Shown: positions 1-9,307 of the stretch, piece after piece
Layout of the letters: each line of letters starts with the position of its first letter
How positions within the stretch are numbered: position 1 is the first letter of the stretch
Assembly (NCBI GenBank): GCA_017860295.1
Contig: JAFNAS010000011.1
Location: 223,687 to 287,686 of the forward strand
Direction of reading: 5' to 3'
DNA: 64,000 nt
Origin: Bacteroidota bacterium
GTDB taxonomy: Bacteria; Bacteroidota; Bacteroidia; Bacteroidales; Paludibacteraceae
The notes under the pieces: generated by a model
What the model was told of the DNA's origin: nothing
Database searches by the model: none
The model's input: only the letters and a program-made list of their open reading frames with translations
Translations under genes and position numbers: made by a program

Positions 1-798
1 TCTGTAAAGATTTTTGGTTCGCTCCGTTTCGGCATTGAAATTTTCGATCCGATCTTGCCGTTTTTCGAGATAATAGCTGTAGTTTCCCTTGTATTGAAAC
101 ATGCTTGCCTGATCGATTTCGAGGATGTCGGAGCAGACCCGATCGAGAAAATAACGATCGTGCGTCACCATCAGAAGAGCCATTTTTGTGCCCTTGAGGA
201 AGTTCTCGAGCCACTCCACCATCTCCAGATCGAGGTGGTTGGTCGGTTCATCCAGAATGAGGAGGTCGGGTTCCGAGATCAATACATTGGCCAGTGCCAC
301 CCGCTTCAATTGCCCGCCCGACAGGTGGCCGATCTGCTGGTCGAAATCGGTAATTTTCAGGTTGCCGAGAATCTGCTTGATGCGCGTTTCATAGTCCCAT
401 GCCTTCAGATCGTCCATGCGGGCTAACGCGTGCTGGTACACCTCTTCGTCCACCGATGCCGGATTTGCTTCGAGATGGCGGGTCAACAACTCGTACTCCT
501 TTATAGCATCCGTTATCTCATTTTGAGTGCTGAAACAGGCTTCGAGCACCGTCAATCCGGCAGCAAACGAGGGATCCTGACGCAGGTACCCCACGCGCAG
601 ATCGCGGCGAAAAGAGATGGTTCCGCTTTCGTAGTCCTCATCTCCGGCCAGAATAGAGAGAAGTGTCGTTTTGCCCGCTCCGTTTTTAGCAATCAGCGCA
701 ACACGCTGGCTGTCGGCAATGCCAAATGAAATATTTTCGAAAAGGAGATTATCGCCAAACGATTTAGTGAGGTTTTCTACTTGTAAGCAACTGGCCAT
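1..798 (-). CDS. ABC-F family ATPase (Uup-like), C-terminal part beyond the window
   Basis: A soluble ABC-F ATPase with no membrane segments; members of this class act on ribosomes or nucleic acid rather than in transport. I translated it from the complement of position 798: the ATG opens MASCLQVENLTKSFG and the frame stays open for 266 residues to the left edge. Visible motifs are Walker A at 37-45 (AKNGAGKTT, with Ala in place of the usual first Gly), the signature LSGGQ at 159-163, Walker B ILDEP at 181-185 followed by TNHLD, and a VTHDRYFLD switch-histidine region. The reading stops in the inter-domain linker (YLEKR), so the second ATPase domain lies outside. Which ABC-F subgroup it belongs to (Uup, EttA-like or a resistance type) cannot be told from half the protein; Uup-like is the best guess. 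Confidence 0.9.
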   Translation of the reverse strand, partial: MASCLQVENLTKSFGDNLLFENISFGIADSQRVALIAKNGAGKTTLLSILAGDEDYESGTISFRRDLRVGYLRQDPSFAAGLTVLEACFSTQNEITDAIKEYELLTRHLEANPASVDEEVYQHALARMDDLKAWDYETRIKQILGNLKITDFDQQIGHLSGGQLKRVALANVLISEPDLLILDEPTNHLDLEMVEWLENFLKGTKMALLMVTHDRYFLDRVCSDILEIDQASMFQYKGNYSYYLEKRQDRIENFNAETERTKNLYR

Positions 799-1031
799 AA
801 GATGTTTTTGTTATTCGCAATGCAGAATGCAAAGCGATTACAAAGATAACGAAGATATTTGAAAGGGACAGAGACTGGCAAAGGCTTCCCCAGGATTGAC
901 ACTCATGAACCAATAGGTTGTCATTTTGGCAGAGTATCAGGATTGGCATTTTTTTTGATAACTTCAAGCCGGTGTCTCATTTGCAGGGGCAAACATTATT
1001 GAAATCAATAAACTAAAAAATAAGTGCTATT

Positions 1032-3089
1032 ATGAAAGGAAACATCGGAGTAACGTCGGATAATATTTTTCCGGTAATCAAGAAGTTTTTGTACAGCGAT
1101 CATGAAATTTTTCTGCGCGAATTGGTATCGAATGCCGTTGATGCCACCCAAAAATTGAAGACTCTAGCTTCTGTCGGTGAATTCAAAGGCGAACTGGGCG
1201 ATCTGAAAGTGACCGTCAGCGTCGACAAACAGAAGAAAACCATCACGGTGAGCGATCGTGGTATCGGGATGACCACCGAAGAGATTGAAAAATACATCAA
1301 CCAGATTGCTTTCTCGGGTGCCGAAGAGTTTCTTGACAAATACAAAGATGACGCTAACGCTATTATCGGGCACTTCGGTCTCGGATTTTATTCGGCGTTC
1401 ATGGTTTCCAAAGAGGTCGAAATCTATACCTTGTCGCATAAAGAGGGTGCTAAAGCAGCACACTGGTCGTGCAAAGGTGATCCCGAATACGTGCTGGAAG
1501 AGATTGATATGAAAGGCCGCGGTACCGATATCGTGCTTCATATCGATGACGATAACGAGGATTTTCTGGAAGAGGCAAAAATCAAAGGGTTGTTGACCAA
1601 ATATTGCAAATTCTTGCCTATTCCCATCGCTTTTGGCAAAAAGAAAGAGTGGAAAGATGGCAAGGAGGTTGAGGCCGAGGAAGATGATATCATCAACGAC
1701 GTGGCTCCTGCATGGACAAAAAAACCGTCGGACCTGAAAGAGGAAGACTACACCAAGTTTTATCAGACGCTTTACCCGATGTCGGAAGATCCGCTCTTCC
1801 ACATCCACCTCAACGTCGATTATCCGTTCAACCTGACCGGTATCCTCTACTTTCCAAAAGTAAAAAACAACATCGAACTACAACGCAATAAAATACAACT
1901 CTATTGCAATCAGGTATTTGTAACCGACTCGGTAGAAGGTATCGTACCTGAGTTTCTTACGCTGTTACACGGCGTGATCGACTCGCCGGATATTCCGTTG
2001 AACGTGTCACGTAGCTACCTGCAAAGCGATGGCAACGTGAAGAAAATTTCGAGTCACATCACCAAAAAAGTGGCTGACCGCCTGCAGGAGATCTTCAAAA
2101 ACGACCGCGCTCAGTTTGAAGAAAAATGGGATAGCCTGCGATTGTTTATCATCTACGGAATGCTTTCCGATGAAAAGTTCTACGAACGCGCCGAAAAATT
2201 CGTTCTTTTCAAAAATACAGAGAACAAGTTCTTTACTTTCGAGGAGTACAAAACCCTCATCAAAGAGAACCAAACCGACAAAGAGGACAACCTTATCTAC
2301 CTGTATGCCAACGATGCTGTTGAACAGCACAGCTACATTCAGGCTGCACGCGACAAGGGCTATGACGTACTGCTGATGGACGGACAGCTCGATATCCACT
2401 GGGTGGGTCAGTTAGAACAAAAGTTCGAAAAGAGCCGTTTTGTGCGTGTCGACAGCGACGTTGTGGAGAAACTGATTCGCAAAAACGACGAACCGAAAGT
2501 TGAACTGAACGATCAGCAGCGCGAAGCGCTCACTACGGTGTTCAGCTCTCAGCTGCCGAAACTCGATAAAACCGAATTTATCGTCACCTTCGAAAACATC
2601 GGAGCCGAAGCGCAGCCGTTGGTGGTAACACAAAACGAGTTCATGCGTCGTATGAAAGAGATGTCGGCCATGCAGAGTGGTGGTATGATGAGTTTTTACG
2701 GCGAAATGCCCGACAGTTACAACCTGGTGGTAAACACGGCTCATCCGTTAGTCGACAAGGTTCTGAAAGAAGAGGAGAGCAAATGTACTGCAGAAACGGC
2801 TCCTTTTGAAACTAAACTGCAGGAGTTGAAGAGCCGTCGCGATGCTTTGAAAGAGTCGCACAAAGGCAAAAAAGACGAAGAGATTCCTCAGGCCGAAAAA
2901 GAGGAGCTCGAGGCTATCGACAAGCAAAGCAGCGAAGCTACCGAAAGCAAAAAGACAATTGTGGCTCAATATGCTTCGGCTAATCCTGAAGTCCGCCAGC
3001 TGATCGATTTGGCTCTGCTTGCCAACAACCTGTTGAAAGGGGAGGCGTTGAGCAATTTTGTAAAACGCAGCATCGATCTGATGAAATAA
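1032..3089 (+). CDS. htpG: Hsp90-family molecular chaperone HtpG
   Basis: Cytosolic ATP-dependent chaperone of the Hsp90 family, acting as a homodimer on stress-denatured clients. The 685-residue product has the GHKL ATPase domain first: the ELVSNAVDAT helix with E30, N34 and D37, the DRGIGM loop near residue 78 and the GHFGLGFYSAFMV lid region near 112-124. The middle domain and C-terminal dimerisation domain follow, and as usual in bacteria there is no MEEVD tail. A Lys/Glu-rich coiled segment around residues 590-645 is an insertion typical of the Bacteroidota form. The gene stands alone, with 233 nt upstream lacking an obvious TAnnTTTG box, and ends at a strong terminator. Identification is secure; the exact promoter is not visible to me. 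Confidence 0.97.
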   Translation: MKGNIGVTSDNIFPVIKKFLYSDHEIFLRELVSNAVDATQKLKTLASVGEFKGELGDLKVTVSVDKQKKTITVSDRGIGMTTEEIEKYINQIAFSGAEEFLDKYKDDANAIIGHFGLGFYSAFMVSKEVEIYTLSHKEGAKAAHWSCKGDPEYVLEEIDMKGRGTDIVLHIDDDNEDFLEEAKIKGLLTKYCKFLPIPIAFGKKKEWKDGKEVEAEEDDIINDVAPAWTKKPSDLKEEDYTKFYQTLYPMSEDPLFHIHLNVDYPFNLTGILYFPKVKNNIELQRNKIQLYCNQVFVTDSVEGIVPEFLTLLHGVIDSPDIPLNVSRSYLQSDGNVKKISSHITKKVADRLQEIFKNDRAQFEEKWDSLRLFIIYGMLSDEKFYERAEKFVLFKNTENKFFTFEEYKTLIKENQTDKEDNLIYLYANDAVEQHSYIQAARDKGYDVLLMDGQLDIHWVGQLEQKFEKSRFVRVDSDVVEKLIRKNDEPKVELNDQQREALTTVFSSQLPKLDKTEFIVTFENIGAEAQPLVVTQNEFMRRMKEMSAMQSGGMMSFYGEMPDSYNLVVNTAHPLVDKVLKEEESKCTAETAPFETKLQELKSRRDALKESHKGKKDEEIPQAEKEELEAIDKQSSEATESKKTIVAQYASANPEVRQLIDLALLANNLLKGEALSNFVKRSIDLMK

Positions 3090-3112
3090 AACCCAATCTT
3101 TGCTTATACATC

Positions 3113-3149
3113 AAAGCCGTTGCAACGATTCTGTTGCAGCGGCTTTTTA
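3113..3149 (+). terminator. Rho-independent terminator after htpG
   Basis: AAAGCCG-TTGCAAC pairs with GTTGCAG-CGGCTTT across a six-base loop, followed directly by a T run. It lies between the converging ends of htpG and the AraC-type gene and so probably also limits read-through into the latter. Confidence 0.85.
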
Positions 3150-3167
3150 TATGAGCTAAATTGTTAT

Positions 3168-4109
3168 TTACAAACTCTTTACCGGAATGCAAATATCCAG
3201 TACGAATTTATGCTCGGGATGGTTTTCCGGATCGCAATAATAGTATTCAAGCGGGGTTCCCTCTCCCGGTTCATATCCGCTCTCGGTAAACCAGACGCAC
3301 ATCGTGTTCCAGGCCTCTTCAAACTGTTGTACCTCAATTTCGAAATGCCCTACGGCATACTTTCCCCCTTTGATGGTCATCTTCCCAATCTCGCCCTCTA
3401 CTTTTACCTCCTGATGCACCAGCAGGCAGGCGCTCTGCCGTACCTTTTCGATAGCGGTGACCGAAGGATCGTCGTGATAAACGGTTATCGTGTGCGAATC
3501 GGGACCAACCAACCCCCGGGGAGCGGCAAACTGCATCAGTTTGGTATACGCTTTGTGAATCTGATCGAAAGCACCGGTGTGGCGGCAATAGATCACCTGC
3601 ATGTCGGGCAACTCTTTTACAATAATCTTTGTGTCCATAATTATAAGTTGTTTTAAGTTTACGACACAAAGTTCCTGATTCGCAGCCACAAAAACTTTAC
3701 TTTTCTTGCTCAGCAATTGTCCGTTCTTGCTATAGTAAATCCCGTTCTTTACCACCAACGGCATTTCGGTTTTCCTGAAATCGCTCGCGCTGATTCCGTA
3801 GTGTTTCCGAAAGGTTCTTGAAAACAGTGCTATGCTGCTGAATCCGCAGTCGAAAGCAATATCCGAGATACTTTTCCGAGGAGAATCTTTCAATTGCAGA
3901 GCGGCTTTCTCGGTGCGGATACGAACGAAGAAATCGGCAGGGGTTTCGCCCGTCAGGACGGTAAAGATGCGGTGGAAATGAAACGGCGAGAAATGTGCAA
4001 TATCGGCCATCTGTTCGAGCCGGATGGGCTCGTCGTAATGGGCGTCGATATATTCCATCACACGGTTGATACGCGCTATATATTCGGCGCGGCTTTGCTC
4101 CTGTATCAT
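3168..4109 (-). CDS. AraC-family regulator fused to a GyrI-like effector-binding domain
   Basis: A 313-residue transcription factor. Residues about 8-106 form the two helix-turn-helix AraC domain (IAHFSPFHFHRIFTVLTG and the FSSIALFSRTFRKHYG recognition region). Residues about 158-313 match the GyrI-like small-molecule-binding fold (opening with MQVIYCRHTGAF, containing ITVYHDDP and ending in the DICIPVK strand). The order DNA-binding first, effector domain last is that of the Rob/SoxS-GyrI type fusions, which respond to hydrophobic or cationic small molecules. It is convergent with htpG and faces no obvious target operon, so the ligand and regulon are unknown. The ATG at 4109 gives a start just before the first helix, which fits the family. 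Confidence 0.9.
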   Translation of the reverse strand: MIQEQSRAEYIARINRVMEYIDAHYDEPIRLEQMADIAHFSPFHFHRIFTVLTGETPADFFVRIRTEKAALQLKDSPRKSISDIAFDCGFSSIALFSRTFRKHYGISASDFRKTEMPLVVKNGIYYSKNGQLLSKKSKVFVAANQELCVVNLKQLIIMDTKIIVKELPDMQVIYCRHTGAFDQIHKAYTKLMQFAAPRGLVGPDSHTITVYHDDPSVTAIEKVRQSACLLVHQEVKVEGEIGKMTIKGGKYAVGHFEIEVQQFEEAWNTMCVWFTESGYEPGEGTPLEYYYCDPENHPEHKFVLDICIPVKSL

Positions 4110-4222
4110 GGTTGAATGGGGTAATAATATCCCGCAAATCTACCGTTTATTTTGCAAACAAACTTGTCTATTCTTGCGCGATGCGATGCAAATAGAGCGG
4201 CCTTACGCCTAAAAATTCGGGT

Positions 4223-6412
4223 TTATACCATATAACGCAGCTTGTCCATCATCAGCGGAATTTCTTCCTTAACGATGCCCGATTCGCACAACTGGGCGAT
4301 GTCCTGATTGAAGGCTGCATAGAAATCGTCATCGTCCTGCCGGAAAAGCTGAACGCTTTTGGCATAGAGTTGCAGTGCATCGTTACGCTTTTGCTGAGCC
4401 CAGGCAACATGTCCCGCATTCAGGTAATCGAGTTTTGTAGGCTTCTGGTCAATAATTTTTGCATAGTAATTCTCTGCCTGACGGAATTTCCCGCTCAGAA
4501 AAGAGCACCAGGCAATGGCGCGCCACACTTTGGGGGTAGAGGTTGCCAATTCAACCTTGAAATAGTAGTTCAGCGCTTCGGGATAACGTTTTTCCTGTAC
4601 AAATAGATGGCCTATTTGTAGCTGGATATTCCGGTTCTCGGGGTCGAGCGCTTCGGCGCGTTTGTAGTAATTAAGCGCCTCGTCGTAGTTGCGAAGCATC
4701 TTGTTGCAAAAAGCGATTTTGCGAGTCAGCCACAGCTGTTCGGGCAACAATGCTTCGGCCCGCAGGTAGTATTCGAGCGCCTGTCCGAAATCGCCGGATT
4801 GCTGCTTACAGTAACCCATTTTCTGAAACAGATCGGCTGCGACATCGGTAGCCGATAGTTTCTCAAACAACGAAAATGCTTCGTCGTAATATCCTTTGGC
4901 AAAATAGAACTCGGCGATCTGTAGCTGCTGCTCTTCCGACAAATGAAGCATGTCGAAGAACCAGCAGGAATGAAAACGCAACGACCAGTTGAACACCGGC
5001 ATAAAATCGTTCCGGTAGGCAAAGAGCTTGAAGAAACGGTACAAATCCTGAATATATTGGTTTGAGATCTGGCGCTCACGAACCTCCGCCCCGACATTCA
5101 GATCCGCTTTTTTCATCTCTTCAATTTGCTCCGACTCCATTTTAAAAGCCTGCATCATCGAGTTGCGTTGGGTTTGTGCAATCTGTTTCATGCTGATGGC
5201 CAGCGAATATTTATCCGAATTGCAGAGGTAAGCGTTATTCAGAAGCAGCTCCATGAGCTGGCTGCTCTCCTCGAAAAGGCCGCCGATAGCCGAATTTGCC
5301 GAGTCGAAGGGTAAGAACCAGTTCGGCAGTTCGTTAAAAAACGGATAGTGCTTCAACTGCGCAAACGTGTTCATATAGACATCGGCGCCTTCCAGCTGAA
5401 GTTCGCTCATCTCCCGAAGCTTGTCGCCCATACCGCTTTTCTCAATCAGATTCTGCCATTCCGGATTTTTGTCCTCCCACTCTTCGGCAGAAGTCATGCT
5501 TTCCAGATCAATTTTATCTTTTACCTGCGGAGCTAATTTCATCATCTCAGGAATAATTTCCTGCTGCATCTTCTGCGAAATCTTATCGGTTTCCGATGTT
5601 CTTGCAAACTGGATAATGATAGTAACCAGTGTTTTCGCAAAGTACGGATCGTCATTCAACAGGGCAAGGCGCTGACGAATACCGTCGTAAAACGGAAGAC
5701 GGGCATTGTAAATGGCCAACGCCGACGCCAGGCCGACCATGGCACGAAGCCGGACTTCGGGTTGCTGGTGCATACACGCATCGGCAAGCATTACTATCCG
5801 TTCGGGATTAAACTGCCGCAACAGATTGAGTGTCAGAGCCGATATGGCAAAAGATTTGTCGATCGGATCGATCACATCGCTGGCCAGCAATAAATTGAAA
5901 CTGTCGGCATCCACCTCTTGTATCAGCCACAACGATCGGAACATTTCGAGACGTGTCTGTTCGTGCAATGCAATTTGTTCCTGCTTGTTTACTTGCTGAT
6001 TCAACCCCTCTTCTATCAAAAAGGCAACCTCTTTATTGGTCGATTGCTCTTCCAGTGACGATACGATTGCCCTTAGGCTTCGCAACTGTGAACGGTGATA
6101 CCGAATTTGCGAATAGTCGTACCCGCTAGAAAATTTTGTAAAAAGCTCTTCCTTGATCGTATCGGTCAGTAAAAACGCCTTTTTTACCAGGTTGTGATAG
6201 ACCAGTTCGCGCTGCGGGTCATTTACCCCATCCACAGCATACTGAAGCATAAGGCGGTAGTTATTTTCCAACTCGTCAACCTGATCGACATATTCAACAA
6301 AATGAACGGTTTGAAGCCAGTTTCGCAACGAATCAATGGCCTGTTTAAGCTGCCTGTTTTTGAGATATACCAAAATTTCGGTGGCAGTCTGTTGCATCTC
6401 GTTTATCGTCAT
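4223..6412 (-). CDS. Large tetratricopeptide-repeat protein of unknown function
   Basis: A 729-residue protein with no signal peptide or membrane segment, so probably cytosolic. The N-terminal two thirds are helical and not assignable by me. The C-terminal third (about residues 495-680) carries a run of TPR-like 34-residue helical hairpins, for example the units containing AEFYFAKGYYDEAFSLFEKL, GDFGQALEYYLRAEALLP, RNYDEALNYYKRAEALDP and KRYPEALNYYFKVE. Proteins of this architecture recur in Bacteroidales; TPR arrays usually scaffold protein-protein contacts. It sits alone, 113 nt from the AraC gene and 114 nt from the lipoprotein gene. No enzymatic motif was seen and I assign no function beyond the repeats. 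Confidence 0.85.
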   Translation of the reverse strand: MTINEMQQTATEILVYLKNRQLKQAIDSLRNWLQTVHFVEYVDQVDELENNYRLMLQYAVDGVNDPQRELVYHNLVKKAFLLTDTIKEELFTKFSSGYDYSQIRYHRSQLRSLRAIVSSLEEQSTNKEVAFLIEEGLNQQVNKQEQIALHEQTRLEMFRSLWLIQEVDADSFNLLLASDVIDPIDKSFAISALTLNLLRQFNPERIVMLADACMHQQPEVRLRAMVGLASALAIYNARLPFYDGIRQRLALLNDDPYFAKTLVTIIIQFARTSETDKISQKMQQEIIPEMMKLAPQVKDKIDLESMTSAEEWEDKNPEWQNLIEKSGMGDKLREMSELQLEGADVYMNTFAQLKHYPFFNELPNWFLPFDSANSAIGGLFEESSQLMELLLNNAYLCNSDKYSLAISMKQIAQTQRNSMMQAFKMESEQIEEMKKADLNVGAEVRERQISNQYIQDLYRFFKLFAYRNDFMPVFNWSLRFHSCWFFDMLHLSEEQQLQIAEFYFAKGYYDEAFSLFEKLSATDVAADLFQKMGYCKQQSGDFGQALEYYLRAEALLPEQLWLTRKIAFCNKMLRNYDEALNYYKRAEALDPENRNIQLQIGHLFVQEKRYPEALNYYFKVELATSTPKVWRAIAWCSFLSGKFRQAENYYAKIIDQKPTKLDYLNAGHVAWAQQKRNDALQLYAKSVQLFRQDDDDFYAAFNQDIAQLCESGIVKEEIPLMMDKLRYMV

Positions 6413-6526
6413 ATCGGGTAATGGATTAAGCTGTTTGCTAAGGTAATATTAAACGACACTTTTTCTCTTTCATGTCGATAAAAAGTGGCGTATAATCACT
6501 CGCAAAAACCATGCCATGATTCTGTT

Positions 6527-7177
6527 TCAATTTATGGAACCCGTTTTCCCTGAAGGTTTGTCTTGTGCCAGAATCACATGACCGGTTGTGGCATGAATGA
6601 AGTAAATTTTATCTTTTTCTGCTTTCTGAGAAGAGAGCGGCAGGGTGTACTGGAACCGGCACTCCACGCGGCGAACCAATACTTTGTCGGGCGACATGCT
6701 GCGATAACTCTCTATCCGGGCTTTCATGCCATTCAGCCACTTCTGGCTCGACTCCAACTGCCCGATCTCCAGTGATAGGTTTTCACGCAGCGTCTCCATG
6801 TCGTATTTTACATACAACGTCTGCATCTGCAACAACTCTTTCAGAGTCTGGCTATTTTGCTTCAGCAGAGAGCTTACCGGTTGCTCCAAAGACTTTTCGA
6901 TAAAAGCGAGGCTGTCTTTGACGGTAATTTGTCCAAGTGTTTTGGTTTCTAGGGGATAAAACTGAAAATCAGGATCGGATACCTGATTCTGTTCGTAACT
7001 CCATATTGCTTTTATATCGTTGTCGGAGCTACTGCAACCCAACAACAACCCACAGAAAAGCAAAAGGGTAGCAAATATAAAATTGCTGTTTTTCAGATGA
7101 TTGACAACCGTATACGGAATAACTGACTTCGCTTCCGAATTACCCGATTTTGCTGATTTTGCGTAATCTTTCTTCAT
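6527..7177 (-). CDS. Putative lipoprotein overlapping the Crp-type regulator gene
   Basis: I do not recognise this family. The chosen start (ATG at 7177) gives 216 residues with an unusually long, polar N-terminal stretch of about 30 residues, a hydrophobic segment (FIFATLLLFCGLLLG) and a lipobox LLLG-C48 followed by SSSDND, the usual soluble linker after a lipidated Cys. No ATG, GTG or TTG lies closer to the hydrophobic segment, so the long n-region or a rarer start codon has to be accepted; a further ATG exists upstream at 7210. The mature part is charged and helical, with a beta-like C-terminus (RRVECRFQYTLPLSSQ). The gene begins 38 nt inside the 3' end of the Crp-type regulator, suggesting translational coupling. 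Function unknown. Confidence 0.6.
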   Translation of the reverse strand: MKKDYAKSAKSGNSEAKSVIPYTVVNHLKNSNFIFATLLLFCGLLLGCSSSDNDIKAIWSYEQNQVSDPDFQFYPLETKTLGQITVKDSLAFIEKSLEQPVSSLLKQNSQTLKELLQMQTLYVKYDMETLRENLSLEIGQLESSQKWLNGMKARIESYRSMSPDKVLVRRVECRFQYTLPLSSQKAEKDKIYFIHATTGHVILAQDKPSGKTGSIN

Positions 7178-7838
7178 CAATAATCTTGATTTTCCGACCA
7201 TCGACAGCAATAATTTTTTCTATTGCAAAATTGGATAAGGTACGAATGGCATTTGAGGTGGTCATGTTGGAAAGGCTGGCCAAATCGTCGCGCGAGAGGT
7301 AAATATTGAGCGTCGCTCCATCTTCTTCGAGCCCGTAACTATCAATCAGGAATAGTATCGACTCAGCCAAACGACCCCGGATATGCTTCTGAGTGAGGTT
7401 GACAGTACGTGTATCGGCAATGCCCAGATCGATTGCCATCGCCTTAATAAAAAACAGAGCCAGATCGTTATTCTCTTTCAAAAGCTTGAATATCACATCA
7501 GAAGGAACCATAAAAATGGTAGCGGCATCGACAGCGCACGCAGCCGTAAGGTAGGGTTCTTCGGCAAAAAAAGCGCGATAACCAAAATAATCGATCGGTT
7601 TAATCATCCTAACGATCTGACTGCGACCACCTACTCCATCTTTGTATACCTTTACCTTCCCTTTTACTAAACAAAGCAAATGAGTGGGAGAGTCTCCTTC
7701 ACAGTAGATCATTTCATTGCGTTTGAACTGCTGTACCTTCGAATTGTTTCGTAAATAATCCAGTTGTTCTCCGGTCAACACATCCCAAATTCCGGGAAGG
7801 GACAGAATGGACAAATCCGTTGTCTGTTTCGGTGCCAT
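7140..7838 (-). CDS. Crp/Fnr-family transcriptional regulator
   Basis: A 232-residue regulator with a cyclic-nucleotide-binding-like beta-roll at about residues 20-125 (LLCLVKGKVKVYKDG, VRMIKPIDYFGYRAFFAEEPYLTAA) and a Crp-type winged helix at about 165-225 (LSRDDLASLSNMTTSNAIRTLSNF). There are no N-terminal cysteines of the Fnr 4Fe-4S type, and the RxAx2AA cAMP pocket signature of E. coli Crp is not evident, so the effector is unknown. Its last 38 nt are shared with the lipoprotein gene downstream, so the two are very likely co-transcribed. Bacteroidota encode many such regulators and the regulon cannot be inferred here. Confidence 0.92.
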   Translation of the reverse strand: MAPKQTTDLSILSLPGIWDVLTGEQLDYLRNNSKVQQFKRNEMIYCEGDSPTHLLCLVKGKVKVYKDGVGGRSQIVRMIKPIDYFGYRAFFAEEPYLTAACAVDAATIFMVPSDVIFKLLKENNDLALFFIKAMAIDLGIADTRTVNLTQKHIRGRLAESILFLIDSYGLEEDGATLNIYLSRDDLASLSNMTTSNAIRTLSNFAIEKIIAVDGRKIKIIDEERLRKISKIG

Positions 7839-7914
7839 AAAAACATGTTTTTCAACACAAATGTAAGCAATTTCAACAAAAAATCAATCCAATATATAAA
7901 TCACTGTAAACATG

Positions 7915-8496
7915 TCAGTTAATTGTATTTTGCAAAAAATCGACCAGTTTTTTTACTGCATTTGCTCTGTGACTAATCGTATTTTTGACCGACAGATCAA
8001 GCTCGGCAAAACTTTTGTCATAGTTTTCAGGTACAAAAATAGGGTCGTATCCGAAGCCGTTAATCCCCTTTGGCTCACGCGAGATGATACCACGAACTTC
8101 GCCTTCAAATAGATATTCTGTCCCCTCTTTTATCAGGGCAATGACCGTCCGGAAACGGGCTTTCCTGTTCGATTCGTCCGATAGTTCTGCCAATAGCTTT
8201 CGCATATTGGCTCCTGCATCTTTATCGGCACCTGCATATCGGGCCGAATAAACCCCGGGGGCATTATTCAGCGCTTCCACTTCCAGCCCGGTATCGTCGG
8301 CAAAGCAATCTTTCCCGAAACGCTCATAAATATATCGAGCCTTTATCAGCGCATTTCCTTCCAGTGTATTTGCCGTTTCGGGGATGTCGTCAAAACATCC
8401 GATCTCTTTCATACTTAATATTTTGTATTTATTTTTGAGATATTCCGATACTTCGTGCAGTTTATGGTCGTTGTTGGTTGCAAATATAATTTCCAT
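7915..8496 (-). CDS. rdgB: dITP/XTP pyrophosphatase (RdgB/HAM1 family)
   Basis: Hydrolyses non-canonical purine nucleoside triphosphates (dITP, ITP, XTP) to the monophosphate, cleaning the nucleotide pool. The 193-residue length is normal. It has the opening [11 protein letters not shown] substrate loop, the metal/catalytic [12 protein letters not shown] region, the GVYSARYAG segment, [10 protein letters not shown] and the closing SHRANA motif. It lies 14 nt downstream of lpxH, so the two are probably one leftward transcript. Confidence 0.96.
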   Translation of the reverse strand: MEIIFATNNDHKLHEVSEYLKNKYKILSMKEIGCFDDIPETANTLEGNALIKARYIYERFGKDCFADDTGLEVEALNNAPGVYSARYAGADKDAGANMRKLLAELSDESNRKARFRTVIALIKEGTEYLFEGEVRGIISREPKGINGFGYDPIFVPENYDKSFAELDLSVKNTISHRANAVKKLVDFLQNTIN

Positions 8497-8510
8497 GCGG
8501 GGAACTCTTT

Positions 8511-9263
8511 TTAGTTGTCTGCTTCAAAATGGTCGAGGTAAAAGTTGCCATCTTCAAAAACGCCGTAGGTAAATTGGGTATACCAGTCGCCGATGATACA
8601 CACCCGGCTGTTATTTTTCAGCATCAAATCGAGTAGGATATGGCGGTGCCCAAACACGAAAAGATCGATCTTTTCGCTTTCGGGAAATGCTTTGGCATAA
8701 CGCACCAAGCACTCTTTATCCTCACCGAGATATTCGGCATAGTCATCCCGCTTGGGCTTTTTGCGGTTGGACTTTGACCACCCCAGTCCGAATCCGAGCC
8801 CTAATCGGGGAGGTACATACGAAAAGAGCTTTTGGCAAATTTTATTGTGAAAGATAGACTGAATAATTTTTACGCTTAAGGAATGATCGCCCAGACGATC
8901 GCCGTGGGCCAGATAAAGCCGCTTGCCGTCCCATTCAACGATTTCAGGTTCACGGTGCACTGTCAGTCCGACCTCTTGCTCCAGATAGCCGAACGTCCAC
9001 ATATCGTGATTGCCTGTGAAGTAGTGAATTTTTACGCCTCTATCCGATAACTCTCCAAGCTTACCCAAAAACCGTGTGAACCCTTTGGGTACAACAGTTT
9101 TATATTCATACCAGAAGTCGAACATGTCGCCCAACAGGTACAATTCCGAGGCATCTTCTTTAATAGAATCGAGCCAGCGGACAAGCTTCAGTTCGTGTTC
9201 GCGTGGGTTTTCTACAAGGCGTGACCCTAAATGGGCGTCTGATACAAAATAGATACGTTTCAC
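8511..9263 (-). CDS. lpxH: UDP-2,3-diacylglucosamine diphosphatase LpxH (calcineurin-type)
   Basis: Removes UMP from UDP-2,3-diacylglucosamine to give lipid X, the fourth step of lipid A synthesis, at the inner face of the cytoplasmic membrane. The 250-residue protein shows the full metallophosphoesterase set: SDAHLGS at the N-terminus, GDMFDFW, GNHD, an AHGD motif near residue 125 and FGHRH near 203. A basic stretch ([20 protein letters not shown]) in the middle fits the cap and membrane-contact region. It is upstream of rdgB with a 14-nt gap. A generic YfcE-like phosphoesterase is the alternative, but the DFWYEY and GFTRFLG segments favour LpxH. Confidence 0.92.
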   Translation of the reverse strand: MKRIYFVSDAHLGSRLVENPREHELKLVRWLDSIKEDASELYLLGDMFDFWYEYKTVVPKGFTRFLGKLGELSDRGVKIHYFTGNHDMWTFGYLEQEVGLTVHREPEIVEWDGKRLYLAHGDRLGDHSLSVKIIQSIFHNKICQKLFSYVPPRLGLGFGLGWSKSNRKKPKRDDYAEYLGEDKECLVRYAKAFPESEKIDLFVFGHRHILLDLMLKNNSRVCIIGDWYTQFTYGVFEDGNFYLDHFEADN

Positions 9264-9307
9264 TCGTTATTCAACTACTTTCAGATGAGGCAGGCAAAGC
9301 CCACCCG

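Noticed and set aside
764..967. 67-residue leftward frame before htpG
   Set aside because: Overlaps the start of the ABC-F gene in the same direction without a signal or homology; low support.
1164..1808. 214-residue leftward frame inside htpG
   Set aside because: Antisense shadow; no motif, and htpG is certain.
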